64,000 nt of DNA from Sclerotiophoma versabilis (Eukaryota > Ascomycota > Dothideomycetes > Pleosporales > Didymellaceae), in contig JAAROD010000026.1 of the NCBI GenBank assembly GCA_012274445.1, positions 434,001 through 498,000 of the forward strand, read 5' to 3'. The notes below the pieces were generated by a model that was not told the origin of the DNA, did no database searches, and was given only the letters and a program-made list of their open reading frames with translations. Within the stretch, counting starts at the first letter, position 1. The number at the start of each line of letters is the position of its first letter. Shown here piece after piece: positions 46,154-58,561 of this stretch. A program made the translations under genes and the position numbers.

Positions 46154-47581
46154 ATTACTAGAGCAAAGACAGATACCCCAGCATCGCTTTTAGAGTACCG
46201 TTGCAATCTCATTTCAGACCCTCTCATCCTCATAAATGGGCCGACTGCCTGCAAACCGCCTGCACTATAGCACGCAAAGACATCGATGTTCTCAGGAATC
46301 GAATTCAGAACCTGCACGTCTTGAAACCGCCTTACGAGGTCCGAGCCTGTGGTCGCAGAAACCGTGAACCGATAACAGCCTCACAGTCCCCTCCAGAACA
46401 TAAGCAATTTAACAGATCCAAGCAGGTATCCGAGTCCTCCATAAGCACGAGTCAGCTCGTTGCTTTCGTCTCCATCACTTGCGTCTCTCAGCTACTGTCC
46501 TGGAGCAGTTTTGTTTGACTGCCTCACCCCTGCAATCTGGCCCTCCCAGCCCATAAGATGTTCTCCATCTCGCAATAGTCCAAAGCGCATGGCGGCCACT
46601 CGAAATGCAGGGCCTCGATGTTGGGGCGGGCGCGCAAAAGCGCGTCAATGGTGCTTTCATCATGGTCATGCGTGCTGCTAGTGTCCAGCCGTAGATCCTT
46701 GAGCGCCGGGAATAGGGAGTTTGGGGGGGAAAACGGACGAAGGGTGTCCACTTCGTGGCAGAGTGAATTCCGCTGTAAAGTCGTGAGGGTGTAGACGTGG
46801 GCGTACAATGCTGCCCATAAGCCATGCGAGCGTATGAATTCCTGATCTGTGTAAGAGGGTGCAGGCCATGTTAAACATGCGAGACCGCAGTTGTGGAATA
46901 TGTCGAGGTCAAAGCAGGTGATGGTGGGGAGCGCAGAGAAATCACAAACGGGGGTCGGTGGTTGAGGGGTTTGCTGGTGGAGCACCAGAGTACTGCCTGG
47001 TTTTTGACATCTTCAGCTTCTCTTCTACGGCGATGGCTCGTTCTTCAGTTTCTTTCCCTACGTATATGTTTCTGTGTCGATGTGAACTCTTGTCATCTTC
47101 GCTGCTTGCTCGCCCAGCTCAAGAACTCGGACAGCTATTGTGTCGGCAATTAGGAAATCGTGTATCCTGACTGTGAGCTATTAGTCGCCTTCGATGATGT
47201 TTGCGACCTTGGTGGGAACAGGGGACGCTGTTATATCTTGATAAGTCAGTAATGCAGATCAGGAAATCGATGTTGATCGAAGAAGTGGTCGAAGATATTC
47301 CATTGGTACAGTTACGCACACGCACACTATACACGGAAGCCATATCGTGTTTCAAGGCGCAGTCAGTATGAGTTTTGGACATTTCATTGCGTTGATTGAG
47401 TCGTATGTTCGTTATACAAGACACACGCCCATTTTCAGAAGATAGTAAACAACACCGGGTGGTAATGCCCAGCAGATTGGTCGCAACGCCATACGCCTCT
47501 CCCATTTTGCACAGTAAGAACCCAACATGCAGTGCATACATCAGGAAATGCCACACATATCACATGCTCCTGTCGCAGCGC
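46154..47581. other. Intergenic region with one gene remnant
   Basis: Convergent 3' flanks of the PPPDE fusion gene and NHP2. It contains the minus-strand LRR-like ORF 46524-46985 listed separately; otherwise nothing supportable. Confidence 0.45.
46524..46985 (-). pseudogene. F-box/LRR-like fragment
   Basis: A 154-codon minus-strand frame with well-formed protein composition. It reads like the leucine-rich part of a fungal F-box protein: LPTITCFDLDIFHNCGLACL, then a VYTLTTLQRN helix, ALKDLRLDTSS, and IDALLRARPNIEALHFEWPP. There is no F-box and no ATG start in the open frame (the first possible start is GTG), so it is either an internal exon of an unresolved gene or a remnant. The assignment rests on pattern only. 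Confidence 0.35.
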
Positions 47582-48336
47582 TTACTTGCGCACTGTCTTT
47601 GCCGCCTTGGAGACCAGCTTCTGCAGCTCGCCGTATGCCTCCTCAAACTCCTTCGCGTCGTCCTCCTTGACGTCCTTGGCCTTCTTGCCTGCTCCGGCCT
47701 TTGCAACCATAACGACGGAAGTGGGCCTCTTTGTTGCGCTAGCCTCTCCGAGCTGTGCGCGAGACTTGATGTAGATGTAAGGAATGCCGTGGTCTTCGCA
47801 AAGAACGGGAATGTGGGAGATGACATCCATTGGCGAGATGTCGGCGGCGATGACGACGATGGCGGAGGGATCGTTAATGTCGGCAGTGTTGCCGGAGCCC
47901 TGCGACTTGCGAAGGGCCTTGACAACTTCCTTAACACCGCGGCGCAGGGTCTTGGTTTTCGCAGCTGTCAAGTATGTTAGCGAACCGTTTCTAGTCGCAG
48001 CTACGCAGGTAGGCAGAGGTTGCAAAACGTACACTTCTTGACAGTCTTGAGGATTTTCTTGACTTCCTTGTCGTTGTCTGCAAGAGGGAATGCGAAGGGA
48101 ACAAGTGCGCCAGAGGGCTCATCACCCGCAACGGCGGCACCACCGTCGATCTCCATCATGGAAACCTCGGGCTCCTCAATTGCGGCCTCGAGAGCATCTG
48201 TGACATCCTTGCTCTTCTTGTCCTTCTTCTCCTTCTTGGGCTTGGAAACACCGTCGGTCTCAGCGCGCTTTTCTTTCTTTTCCTTCTTGTCCTTCTTCTC
48301 CTTCTTCAACTTCTTCTCTTCAATTTCCTTGGCCAT
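47582..48336 (-). CDS. NHP2: H/ACA snoRNP protein NHP2 (L7Ae family)
   Basis: Nhp2 binds the kink-turn of H/ACA guide RNAs and is needed for rRNA pseudouridylation in the nucleolus; it is also in telomerase RNP in many eukaryotes. Exons on the minus strand, 48336-48033 and 47964-47582, give 228 residues. The intron starts GTACGT and ends ACAG and joins VKK to SAKTKTLRRGVKEV. The L7Ae RNA-binding core is clear: RRGVKEVVKALRK, IVVIAADISPMDVISHIPVL, CEDHGIPYIYIKSRAQLGEA and RPTSVVMVAK. The N-terminus carries about 50 Lys/Glu-rich residues of KKEKKDKK type and an acidic/neutral linker, so the protein is roughly 70 residues longer than yeast Nhp2. The basic tract may aid nucleolar retention. Confidence 0.95.
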
Positions 48337-49121
48337 TGTAAATGAACGCGGTAGATCCTGTCACTGTAGTAGGACGGTTATGTAATGCGTGGGAGTGACA
48401 GGGAGCGAGTGGCAGCGTGGTTGCGAGCTGGTGGTGTGCTGTACGCGAAGAGCTCCAATCTGAACTTTTTGCGAAAATCGAGGTCTGCGCTAACCGCACA
48501 TGTTATCGCGGCTTGGCGCGCATACCGCCTCCTAGCAGCAGTTCACGACTCGATATACATCACGAGTAGTATTGCACGATTCGAGCACACATCTCAGCTA
48601 ACACATTTTATACACGATTGTTCTGAGATGAAAACGCACACCATCACTCCTGCGTCATCAATCTACTACCTAGGTACCCTCCTCCGTCGCCGCGAAGACA
48701 CTACGCAGGTACGTATGGGATATGCAGAAGGAAATCATGCCAGCCGTAACAGAGAAGAAGCAAGAATGTAGAAACAAGTATTATCGGAATGCAGCCGAGA
48801 CAGCTCGCAGCTAGACCGAGTCGAACCGAAACGCACTTGGGGCCAGCCTCCAAACCAGTCCAGAAAACCAATGGGTATGAGCGAGAGGAAAGATATTAGA
48901 GGGGATGCCAGAATGAAAAGAGCCTGAGCTCGAGGATGTATCTCTGGACCAGACCGCCCCACTGCGCCATGATACCTCAATCTGAAGAAAGCAGATAATA
49001 CAACGACACCGAACTCCATGCCATGCCTCCCGAACGCAGAGACCTGACGAGATGAGAGAAGATGACTGCAACAATCTAGCAAAGAGATAAAAAGGAGAAA
49101 TCGAGATGTCGTAAACCTGGT
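48337..49121. other. Intergenic region between NHP2 and C2H2 factor
   Basis: Promoter of NHP2 and 3' flank of the C2H2/fungal_trans gene. No coding sequence recognised. Confidence 0.5.
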
Positions 49122-51751
49122 CTAATAAGCCATCTGCATCTCGAGGACTTGGACGGCACCGGATGCTAATGGCGAGCCAGATCCGGACCTAGAGGACATT
49201 GCGTCTTCGTAGCCAACAAGGGCTTGCGAGTGGAGTTTAAAGGCTTCGCCCATGAGTTTGGTAATTCTGTCCTTTGTTAGCATGAGCCTCCACACCTAAT
49301 CAAAGAGTGACCTACCCCCACACGACCACTTCGTCAATCATGCTGCCCCATAAGCGTGCAACAGTGGAGCTTAGCTTAGCGCCGTAGACATCGACGGAGT
49401 CATCGTCGAACAAGTTGCGCAATTTGTTGTACATGGCCAGTTCCTCTTCGTTCGCGGGCTCTTCATCATGTTCCAGACGGTAGAGCCAGAGTGTGAGAAT
49501 TACCACAAGATCCATTCCGGCGAGCGGGTGTTCAATGCTCCAGTTAGTAGCAGAAGTACGTGCGACCCAGCGGATGCCTTGCACAGCTGCCACCTCGATG
49601 CAGTCGAAACACTCCTGGATGACCTTGATCATTTCTTGCGAGCGCTGGACCTTGTCACGCGCGTTGGTCATAGCTGCAGCAACTTCGTAAGAGTCGTGGT
49701 AGCGGAGAGCCTCCTGAATGGACTTTAAGTCGACGACGAGTCGAGCGCGTGTGTTCCGGTACAGCGCCATAGCGTTGAAGATCAAGGGGTGGCCCTTGTG
49801 AGGCGCGCTCAGACGGACCACAACGGTCTCTGGCTCGCACAGGTCAAGTGACTTTTCCCAGGTCTCGAGCGCCAGGCGAAGCTTGTACTCAGTAACGACG
49901 TCCTGCAGTGCTTCAGGGCTGCGCTTGTGATACCACACCTCCAAGAACAAGGCATTGATCATGACACGCGTTGCGAACGCGCTGTAACGAGCGGTCTCAC
50001 CTTGGAACAAGTTGTCATGCGCCTGGCGGAAAGTGATGATCTTCGATGTGGCGAGAGCTTCACGCCACGCCTCTTCATCTTCACCACTCATGGTCCAGAG
50101 AGATTCTGAAGACGGCAGCTCCAGTGTATCGAACTCGTTGAAGCCCATGGCTGGTGTGTGATTGTAGGTTAATGTCAGGAGGCCAAAGAAGATGTACACC
50201 GCGTAGTATGTACGACGACACTGTTCGTCCTCGATCCACTCTTGATGGCTTGGCTGAGCACCTTCACGGGCTTCAGAGCGGATCTTTAGTTCGTAGCGGT
50301 TCCCTGCAACCATATTTGCGAGAAGGCTCTTGATTGAGCAAGCCCATTCAAGACCCTTTGGATCACCGCTCCAACTGGAGAACTGCATGTTCAACAAGGT
50401 GCTTTGCATGGTCCACAGTGGACATTTGCGCGAGCTGAAGTTCTCCTTGTTCTGCAGGAACTGGTTAACAAGCACCTTGGAGCCGATGTGCAGCATGTAG
50501 GCCTGATCCTGGTCGAAGATGTACAGGGCACCAATGGAGAGCACTGCGAGTAGCAGAGGCGCAGCCACCTCGGTTGGGTGGAAGGTGGCTGGGTGCAGGA
50601 AGGGTAGGTGGTGGTGGAACAGGTCGAAATAGGTCTTGAGCAGGCGATTGAGCGTGTTCAGGCTGGGCAAGTGGAAAGTATCCAAAAGCGCGTTCTCGCT
50701 GTCGTACTGCTTGATGTTGTCGTAGACCTTGCGGCACTGTTCCTCGGACTCGAGCTGAGGGGCACTCGTCATGGTCAGTGCCTGGCTGGGGCCTGGGGAC
50801 TTGCGGTAGTCGACGGGCGAGACGGGGCCGAGCATGGACGGGTAGGGCGACAGCGGGTTGGGGGTGCCGAGGTTGTTCTCGCTCATCGAGGGGAAGGTGG
50901 GCGCAAGGGCCGTGTTTCCTGACATGGTGCGCTCCATCATGGGCGCCAGGTGGCTGTGGGGGTGGAAGGCCGAGTGCGTCTTCTGCTGCGACTCGGACTC
51001 GGGCTGGGGCACCATCGAGTCGCGCCACGGCATCTGCGGCAGCATGTTCTGGCCCGGGGCGGTGTAGGGCACCTGCGGCAGCGAGGGCTCCATGTGCTGG
51101 GCGCCGGCGGGCTCGATGACGGGCTCGGCGTGCTGGTCGAGGACCATGTCGGGCTCCTGGCTGGCCATGGCCTTGTGGTGGAAGTCGGTCATCAGCATGG
51201 CGGCCGTCTCGATGTCGACGTCGACCATGGCATCCTCGCCGGGCTCGAGCGGGTCGAGCGCGGGCGGGTCGAGGGGCAGCGCGGCCCTCGAGGGCCCGGG
51301 GGTGGCGGCGTCGTGCGTCTTGTTGCTGGCGCGGCGCTTCTGCTCGCTGGGGAGCGGCGCGCCGCCGTCTTTGGCGTGGACGGTGCGGTCGTGGCGCAGG
51401 AGCAGGTCGCGGCGCACAAAGGTGCTGCGGCACTTGAGGCACTTGAACGGCCGTTCCTTGGTGTCTGCGTGGAGGGGCAGTTAGCAACAGCAACACCTGG
51501 GCGCCTTCCCCGCAGCGCGAGCAGCGCGCGAAGGTCCCGCATCAGTAAACAGCTACCCCGCGCTCCAAACACGGAGCTCCATCAAGCACGGGCGCGGCGG
51601 GGGGAGGTGACTTACGGGAGCGCTCGTGGCGGCTGCGGTGCTCGCTCCTGCTGAAGGCGCGGTTGCAGAACTGGCACTTGTACTTCTTCTCCGGCTGGCC
51701 CGTCTTGCGGGCGGCGGCGGGCGCGGCGTTGGACGCCATCGCAGCGGGCAT
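49122..51751 (-). CDS. C2H2 zinc-finger / fungal_trans domain transcription factor
   Basis: An 809-residue regulator. Exons on the minus strand: 51751-51616, 51464-49316 and 49266-49122. Two adjacent C2H2 fingers lie at about residues 25-75: YKCQFCNRAFSRSEHRSRH and FKCLKCRSTFVRRDLLLRH, joined by the linker HTKERP. The last zinc-binding His of finger 1 is made by the codon split across intron 1 (C|AC), which fixes the splice. A 200-residue Pro/Gln/Met-rich disordered part follows, then the long fungal-specific regulatory domain (LLKTYFDLFHHHLPFLHPAT, LLLAVLSIGALYIF, WMQSTLLNMQF-like helix, RRTYYAVYIFFGLLTL). The third exon needs acceptor ACAG at 49268-49267 to continue WG-ITKLMGEAFKLHSQALVG, giving 47 further residues. 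An in-frame ATG at 51739 is an alternative start. Similar proteins are linked to carbon or stress responses, but no orthologue is assigned. Confidence 0.88.
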
Positions 51752-53086
51752 GTGTCGTCGACGGCGGCGGCAGGCAGTGTCGGCAGGCCCTAGACGGCGA
51801 GTTGGCTCGGGTGCCGGGCGCGCGTGGACGTGGGCGTGGGCGTGGGCGTTAAAGCGTGGTGATGGCTAAGGCGAAGCTGGCGTGTCTCCCTCTCATTCCG
51901 CGAAAGGTGCATACGAACGGCGATGCAGCACCGGTGATGGCCGGCGGACGATGGATGCAGGGCGGCGACGGCACCAGATGGCTGCGCGCGTAATGGAAGA
52001 ATAGGGTGGAGGATGGGATGGAGCCGCGAGGTGCTGCGCGACGGCCGAGTCCAAGGAGCGTAAAAGCAAGAGGGGTGAGGCTACCGCATCTCCTGGCCTG
52101 TGCATTTCGGGGCGCCCCTCTGGAGCTCCTCGACCAGCCACCCCATGATCGTGGAATTATTGCGCCGCCGACACAGGCGCTAGCCGAGCTGCAACGGGGC
52201 CTGGCAAGACCGTCTCACGTCGGGTCCGAGGTTCGTCGCCGCCGCTGCTGTCCCCTTTGTCCAGCAGTCTCCGCCTGCGCACTGGGACATGGCCACTCTG
52301 GCCTGCGTGTGCTGCCTCCAAGCACGTCAGCACACTTCACAACCCATCCCACAAGCTCCGCTGCTTTCTCTAGCATGGCCCAGGCTCGCTTCACAGCTGG
52401 TCTCCATTGCCTGTCGCAGCACGCGGTCCAATTGTTTTTCCTCTACGGCCTGATTCGAGCATGGTTGCGCCGTACCACATGCTGTCAACGCGCTCTCTAC
52501 CCGTCGTCCACTCGTCGCACCGCATGAAGAAAAAGCGGTAAGGAACCCCAAACTGCCTTTGTCCTGTTGTAGTTGTAGTTTGCAAGTTGCCAGCGATGCA
52601 TGGCCGCCCTCACCGCCTCACGCATTGCTGCATCAATACTGACATATCAGGTCAACAATACATACCTGAAACCCTCCAGGCCTGTGTCATTCCATGACGA
52701 CGGCGCAAAACAGGGGCTGCTCGTCCTGCTAACAACAATGACGCCAGGACAGCCTGCTAACTTTCACCAACACGTTGCGGCTACGAGCAATTTTGAGACG
52801 ACCAGGGCGATCGCCTGCTTGATGACTTGTTCCTGGAAGTTTATCCATTCTATCGGGCTAGGGAGCCGCTCCCCGGACCCACTTAGTAGTTTAGCACCGA
52901 CCCACCAGCTGCAGTCTGCCAGATGGCAGAGGCCTGCAGAACTCAAAGGGCAGCTTAAAAGTCGTGTTCGTATCCATCGCTTGGCCACCAGCGCCGTCTC
53001 TTCGACGAGCTGATGTCTCGCACCATGAGATGGCTGTACAAATCCATGTCATCTCACCGTGGCCAAACCACCACAAACGTGCAATG

Positions 53087-53100
53087 CCCCCCCCCCCCCC
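53087..53100. repeat. Homopolymer C tract
   Basis: Fourteen C in a row. The tract is prone to length error in sequencing and to slippage in vivo. Confidence 0.9.
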
Positions 53101-53839
53101 GCCAGCCCGCCTTGTGCCCGTTGGATCGGATATGGTAAGGACCCCTACATAGCCCTGAATGGAACGACCCGCAGTCTAACCGCTAATTGGTGTCGCTCTT
53201 CACCGTCACTCCTTGTCTGCTCCCGAGACGAACTTCTGGCAGGTCTCAACCCCCTCATCTCAATGCCCCTCCAACAGTCACTGTGCCCCTCTATCACTGC
53301 GTTTTGAGGGGCTCTGCTTATCACCATCAGCCCCCGCGCTAGAACGTCTCTAGAAGAAAAGGACCGTGTTGACATCCTGGGTGCAGTGCAATCTGTGGAA
53401 ATGGTTACGGATCGCTGCCGCGTTGCCGTGGGCTCGGTACCACCGCGGATATGGCATCTGAGTAGACGAACGAATGGCAGATCTCGTTGGGTGAGAGAAG
53501 ACCAGATCGTCTGCGTGATGACATGCCGTTTTGGTCTGTGGTTGACGCGCCCCCACGTGCAACATGCAGCTTTCCGTGTGCGCAGCATGTGGCCAAATAA
53601 CGCTGCCTCAACAGTCTCGCAACTCTTTCTGCTCGTCAGAAGCCATGCATGTGAATGAGTCTCTGGTGTAGGTCGACTCGAACGCTAGCGTCGCAAAGTT
53701 TAGACAGCACTCTGCCGCTTCCACGCGACGAGCTATGCAGCAATTAGTTTGGCGCTGGTTTAGCAGCTTCCCTCCGAGCTTCCATCGGGCCTTTGGTATC
53801 GGAAATTCTCGTCAATTGTCAGTGTGTGGAAGGTCGTCT

Positions 53840-53854
53840 CACACACACACACAC
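53840..53854. repeat. CA dinucleotide microsatellite
   Basis: About seven CA units in noncoding DNA about 1.1 kb upstream of the Ras exchange factor start. Confidence 0.85.
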
Positions 53855-54958
53855 TCGCGTCTCTCGTTTGAGGTGCAACACCTGAGGGTTCAACCACGAA
53901 ACCATTGCATGAGACTTATAGACCTTGTTAAAGACCTTTGCGACATGCTGTATGATCGTCTTAAGTAGACTCAACCTCACGCACGCTGCAGGTAAACACT
54001 CGCACAGTGCTCGCATATGGAACGTCAGACGTCGAGGATGAATGTGGTCGTACAAACAGTACCGTCGCACAGTCCTCGATACTTCGGCAGCAGTGCAGTT
54101 CCGGAAGGCATTTCCTGAACTCTCGTTTCAAGGCGGGCATCCATGAAGTTGAGCGAGTCAAGCAGTGTTCTAGACGAATTCCTGGGCACCTCAATGCCCC
54201 GCCCTCCTTCATCAGCCAAACAGCCGGCTTCACAAGCAGTCAGTCTTTGTGGGAGCGCAGAGAAATGGTGGGGTCGCACCCACAATATTGGCTGCTGTCG
54301 TTTGTCAGATGCAATTTAGGACGGGCCCGTCGGTTGATTGCGAAATCAATGTGTGACAGCGCAGCCTATTCGGGGTTTTCGACATCTGCGCCGCGTCTGT
54401 GAGCGCTGCACAGCTCGCCAGTAGTTTGTACATGTTGCAAGGGCTGCACACAGCCGACAGCGCAGGGACTAGTATATGGACGTGCGAATAAGAGTGTGAG
54501 GTTGAGGCAAGGCCAGGCCGGATGTGTCAATGCCAACGAGAAACACGTGACCGGTTGACCGCTCAGCATCACCACAGCTCTGCGACCCGCTCACTGGTTT
54601 CTCTCGCTCAGACTCTGCTCTCCTCTCTGTACCTCTCTTGAAGCTGAGCGCCCATTGCGAGAGCTGATTCGCTGCGTCGCTCCTGTTAGGCGCGGATGTG
54701 AGGGCTCTAATTCGCATGCCGCCTCTAACCTAATTGCGTCCCCTCCCTGAGCCGTAAGACGACAGACGTAGAACCTCTGCACACCTGGAGTCTACCGCGA
54801 TCCCGAGCAGACCGCCCGCTGCTCGCCTACTGCTGTCGTTCCCTGCACCGCGCCGCTGCAGAGGGAAGGCCGCGCCTGGAGTGGAGTCAGAGCGACGTTG
54901 CTGCCTTCCCATCCCCGCCTGACAGGACGGAAGCGTTGCCGCCGCCGCCGCAGCAGCA

Positions 54959-57900
54959 ATGAACGGCTACAGTGGCACCATCACGCCGGGGGGCATGTAC
55001 GTGAAGGCGCTCTACGACTACGATGCCGACGACCGCACGAGCTTGAGCTTCCGCCAGGGCGACATCATCCAGGTCATCACGCAGCTGGAGAGCGGATGGT
55101 GGGACGGGGTGATCAACGGTGTTCGCGGCTGGTTCCCGAGTAACTACTGCACCGTCGTGCAGCGCCCGAGCGAGAGCGTCGAGGACGACAGGAATGGCGA
55201 GCCGCCCGAGGACCACGACTCGCAGTCGCTGGGCGGGACCGACTACACCAACTCTGACACCGAGTCCATCAGCGCCAACGACACGATACTGCCCATCGAG
55301 CGCCACAACGAGCACAACAATGCCAGCAGCAAAGAGGAGGAGGCCGCGTTCTGGATACCCCAGGCCACCCCGGACGGCCGGCTGTTCTACTTCAACACGC
55401 TGACCGGCGTCAGCACCATGGAGCTGCCGCTGGAGTCCCCTGCTGCCAACGAGAACGGCCCCCGCGACCGCACGAATGTCTTCATACCAGACTCTTCGCG
55501 CCCGCCCGCTGAGCTGCTTGCCTCTGGCACAATGTACGACACCGACGACGACACTTCAGCCTCCGACGTTGAAGGACCGGGCATCAAGGGCTCGTATGGA
55601 AGGAAACGGTTGTCGGACGGGGTCTCACCAGCAACTTCGATGGAATCCATGAACCAGGGCCTAGCACCAAGATCCTACGACGCGGGCGGTACAAGCTTCT
55701 CAGCCGCCGCTATACCACCCATTGGTACCACAGCTACCTCCTTCGCGAACAGCCCTACGACTGGAGGGCCCTCGACATCTGCGCAGTCACGCAAGTTCTA
55801 CGACGACGTGAACCCAGTGCCTTTGACATGGAACAGGATGGTAGAAGACATGCGCCGAGCCATCGAGCGCTACCGTCAGGCCATTAACAACAGTGATCGC
55901 TCTGAGTTTGTCAAAAGGGCGGAAGATATCTCTGATCACTTGCGACTACTGCTCGCTGCAGGCTCTGGGACCACAGACAACCATTCTGGAAATCCTTCGA
56001 TTATATCTACTAACAAGGCTCTGTACCCGCATTTCCGGGAGACAATGTCGAGGTTCTCTAAGCTGGTCCTTTCCTCACATATCGCTGCGTCCGATTTCCC
56101 ACCGCCAGACTCATACTCAAAGTGCTTGAAAGAGGCTGACGGTGTCTTGAATGGAGTCTATGGCTTTGTCGAGGTAGCCCGTCAACAGCGCGGAGAAGAA
56201 ATACCGCGCCTGGTGCCTGGCTTTATTGTTGGTAGCGGCGTAGGTGGAAACTGGCGTAACAATGGAACCGATCCACGTGACAACAACGGCATTTCATCGT
56301 TTATGGAGGATGAGTTTGAACCTTCTATTGAGCCCGCCGTAAAGCTTGATTCTCGCGTACTCGAAAGACTGGAGGACATCAAAAGACTCATCGTATCAAG
56401 TGTCCGTCGACTGGACGAGCAATGCGTTGTACGCGACAAGGTTATCTCACGCCAAAAGCACCAGTTGATTGGCGATCACATATGCACAGCTGGTGGGAAA
56501 GTTCTGGAAGTGTGTCGGCCATGGTTGTCTACAGTCGAATCAATCAACCTCTCCTCGATCAGCTCGACCACGCAAGAACAGCAACTAAACGAATTCAGCG
56601 TCCAAAAGCAGAAGGTGTATGATGTGGTCTCAGAGCTGGTGATAGTATGTCAAGGGGTTGCAGCACCGTTGAGCGATGAATGGGCCGAGCTGCGTGGAGA
56701 CTCCCTCGAAGATCGAATCAACGCTGTCCGAGCTGTCTCCAGGGATCTAGAGGCTACCATTGCCCAGCAGTACGGACTCTTGCAGAACTTGTCAGAAGCA
56801 GTCCCCCTCTCAGACATCGCCGTTCGCACTGACTCTCGAAGATTCACCGACACGGACTCTGAGCTCGCGACTTCGCATGCTCGAGGGCCTTCAGCAACGC
56901 TGAGGCCATTACTGAAAGATATGCCTCAATCCAAAACGTACAGTGAAGGTACTGTACTGGACGAGAACAAGATCGACTCGATACAACCTCCGAGGAACAA
57001 TAAAAAGCTGAAAGACTTCTTTGGCGAAGTGCCCGTCATTACGCAAATTGCCGTCGAGGAGATCCCAGAGTACTTGAAGCTTGACCATGAAGGAGAAATC
57101 TCGTATGATCACAAGGTCACTCCCCCACAACTGCGCGGTGGTACATTGGCAGGTTTGGTGGAGCAACTTACGCGCCACGATCGTCTCGATCCAGCATTCA
57201 ACAACACGTTCCTGCTTACATATCGATCGTTCACTACAGCATCCGAGCTTTTCGAAATGCTGGTCAAGCGGTGGAGCATACAGCCGCCTCACGGCCTAGC
57301 CAAAGAGGACTACCAGGTCTGGGTGGACAGGAAACAAAAGCCCATTCGATTCCGCGTGGTGAACATTCTCAAGAGTTGGTTTGACAACTACTGGATGGAG
57401 GGCAATGACGAGGAAGCGCGAATATTGATCCAAAGAGTGTACAACTTCGCAAAGGACCACGTTGCGACAACTAGCACACCTGGTGCCGCCCCCCTAATGA
57501 CCTCTGTTGAACAGCGGTCTCGTGGCCCAGACATGCCAACAAAACGACTCGTACTCACGCTTAGCGCCCAGACGCCACAGCCGATTTTGCCAAAACACAT
57601 GAAGAAGCTGAAGTTCTTGGATATTGACGCTACAGAATTTGCACGCCAGCTGACTATCATCGAATCGAAACTTTATGGAAAAATCCGACCGACAGAGTGC
57701 TTGAACAAGACATGGCAAAAGAAGCTGGCACCCGGCGAGCCAGATCCAGCTGCAAATGTGAAAGCATTGATTCTCCATTCTAACCAGTTGACAAACTGGG
57801 TGGCGCAGATGATCCTGACCCAGCAGGACGTCAAACGCAGAGTGATAGTCATCAAGCACTTTGTTAATGTCGCCGATGTAAGTTGAACAAAAGGTCATTC

Positions 57901-58561
57901 AACGGTTCTCTCGGTTAACACAGCTTAGAAATGTCGCTCATTGAACAACTTCTCGACGTTGACGTCAATCATCTCAGCCCTGGGAACTGCACCAATCCAC
58001 CGTCTGAACCGGACATGGAGTGCGGTGAATCAGCGGTCGATGGGGGTGCTGGAGAGCATGCGCAAACTTATGGGTAGCACCAGGAATTTCGCCGAGTACC
58101 GAGACACACTTCACAGGGCGAACCCGCCTTGTATACCCTTCTTTGGTTAGTGTGCAGCCACTGTGATACCCAGAATTTGGCTGACTAGTCTAGGTGTCTA
58201 CCTGACTGACCTGACATTCATCGAAGACGGCATCCCTTCACTGATCAAGAAAACAAACCTGATCAACTTTGCCAAGCGCGCAAAGACAGCCGAGGTGATC
58301 CGTGACATTCAGCAGTACCAAAACGTGCCGTACCCACTGCAGCCTGTGCCTGATTTGCAGGACTACATTCTGACAAATATGCAATCCGCTGGCGATGTGC
58401 ATGAAATGTACGAGATGAGTTTATCCGTTGAGCCGCGCGAGCGCGAAGACGAGAAGATTGCAAGGTAGGTGAAGATCCAATACATTCCATGCTATACCCT
58501 CGGGTTTGAGACGTGTTACTAATGACAGGACAGACTTCTCTCTGAGTCTGGATTCTTGTGA
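54959..58561 (+). CDS. CDC25: CDC25-type Ras guanine nucleotide exchange factor
   Basis: Activates Ras by GDP/GTP exchange, feeding cAMP-PKA signalling at the plasma membrane. Exons 54959-57877, 57929-58145, 58194-58464 and 58534-58561 give 1144 residues. SH3 domain at about 13-68 (VKALYDYDADDRTSLSFRQG, GWFPSNYC). A WW-like module follows near 131-160 (WIPQATPDGRLFYFN), with the second Trp replaced. Helical middle region; RasGEF N-terminal domain from about 725 (LRGGTLAGLVEQLTRHDRLD, NTFLLTYRSFTTASEL); catalytic RasGEF domain from about 885 (LDIDATEFARQLTIIESKLY, ADKCRSLNNFSTLTSIISAL, the helical-hairpin-type region, and PFFGVYLTDLTFIEDG-type motif across intron 3). The last exon is 28 bases; using the second of two nearby AG acceptors gives the family ending RLLSESGFL. 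Yeast Cdc25 is longer at its N-terminus. Confidence 0.94.

Larger units (their letters stand above)
51752..54958. other. 3.2-kb promoter/leader region upstream of the Ras exchange factor
   Basis: Upstream of two divergent genes. It holds many short ATG frames, a C14 tract and a CA tract, and a GC-rich part near 51760-52300. Long 5' leaders with upstream ORFs are usual for signalling genes, which may explain the length. No coding sequence is supportable. Confidence 0.5.

Noticed and set aside
50465..51496. 343-codon Arg/His/Pro-rich minus frame inside the C2H2 factor gene
   Set aside because: Alternative frame of a GC-rich exon; composition artefact.
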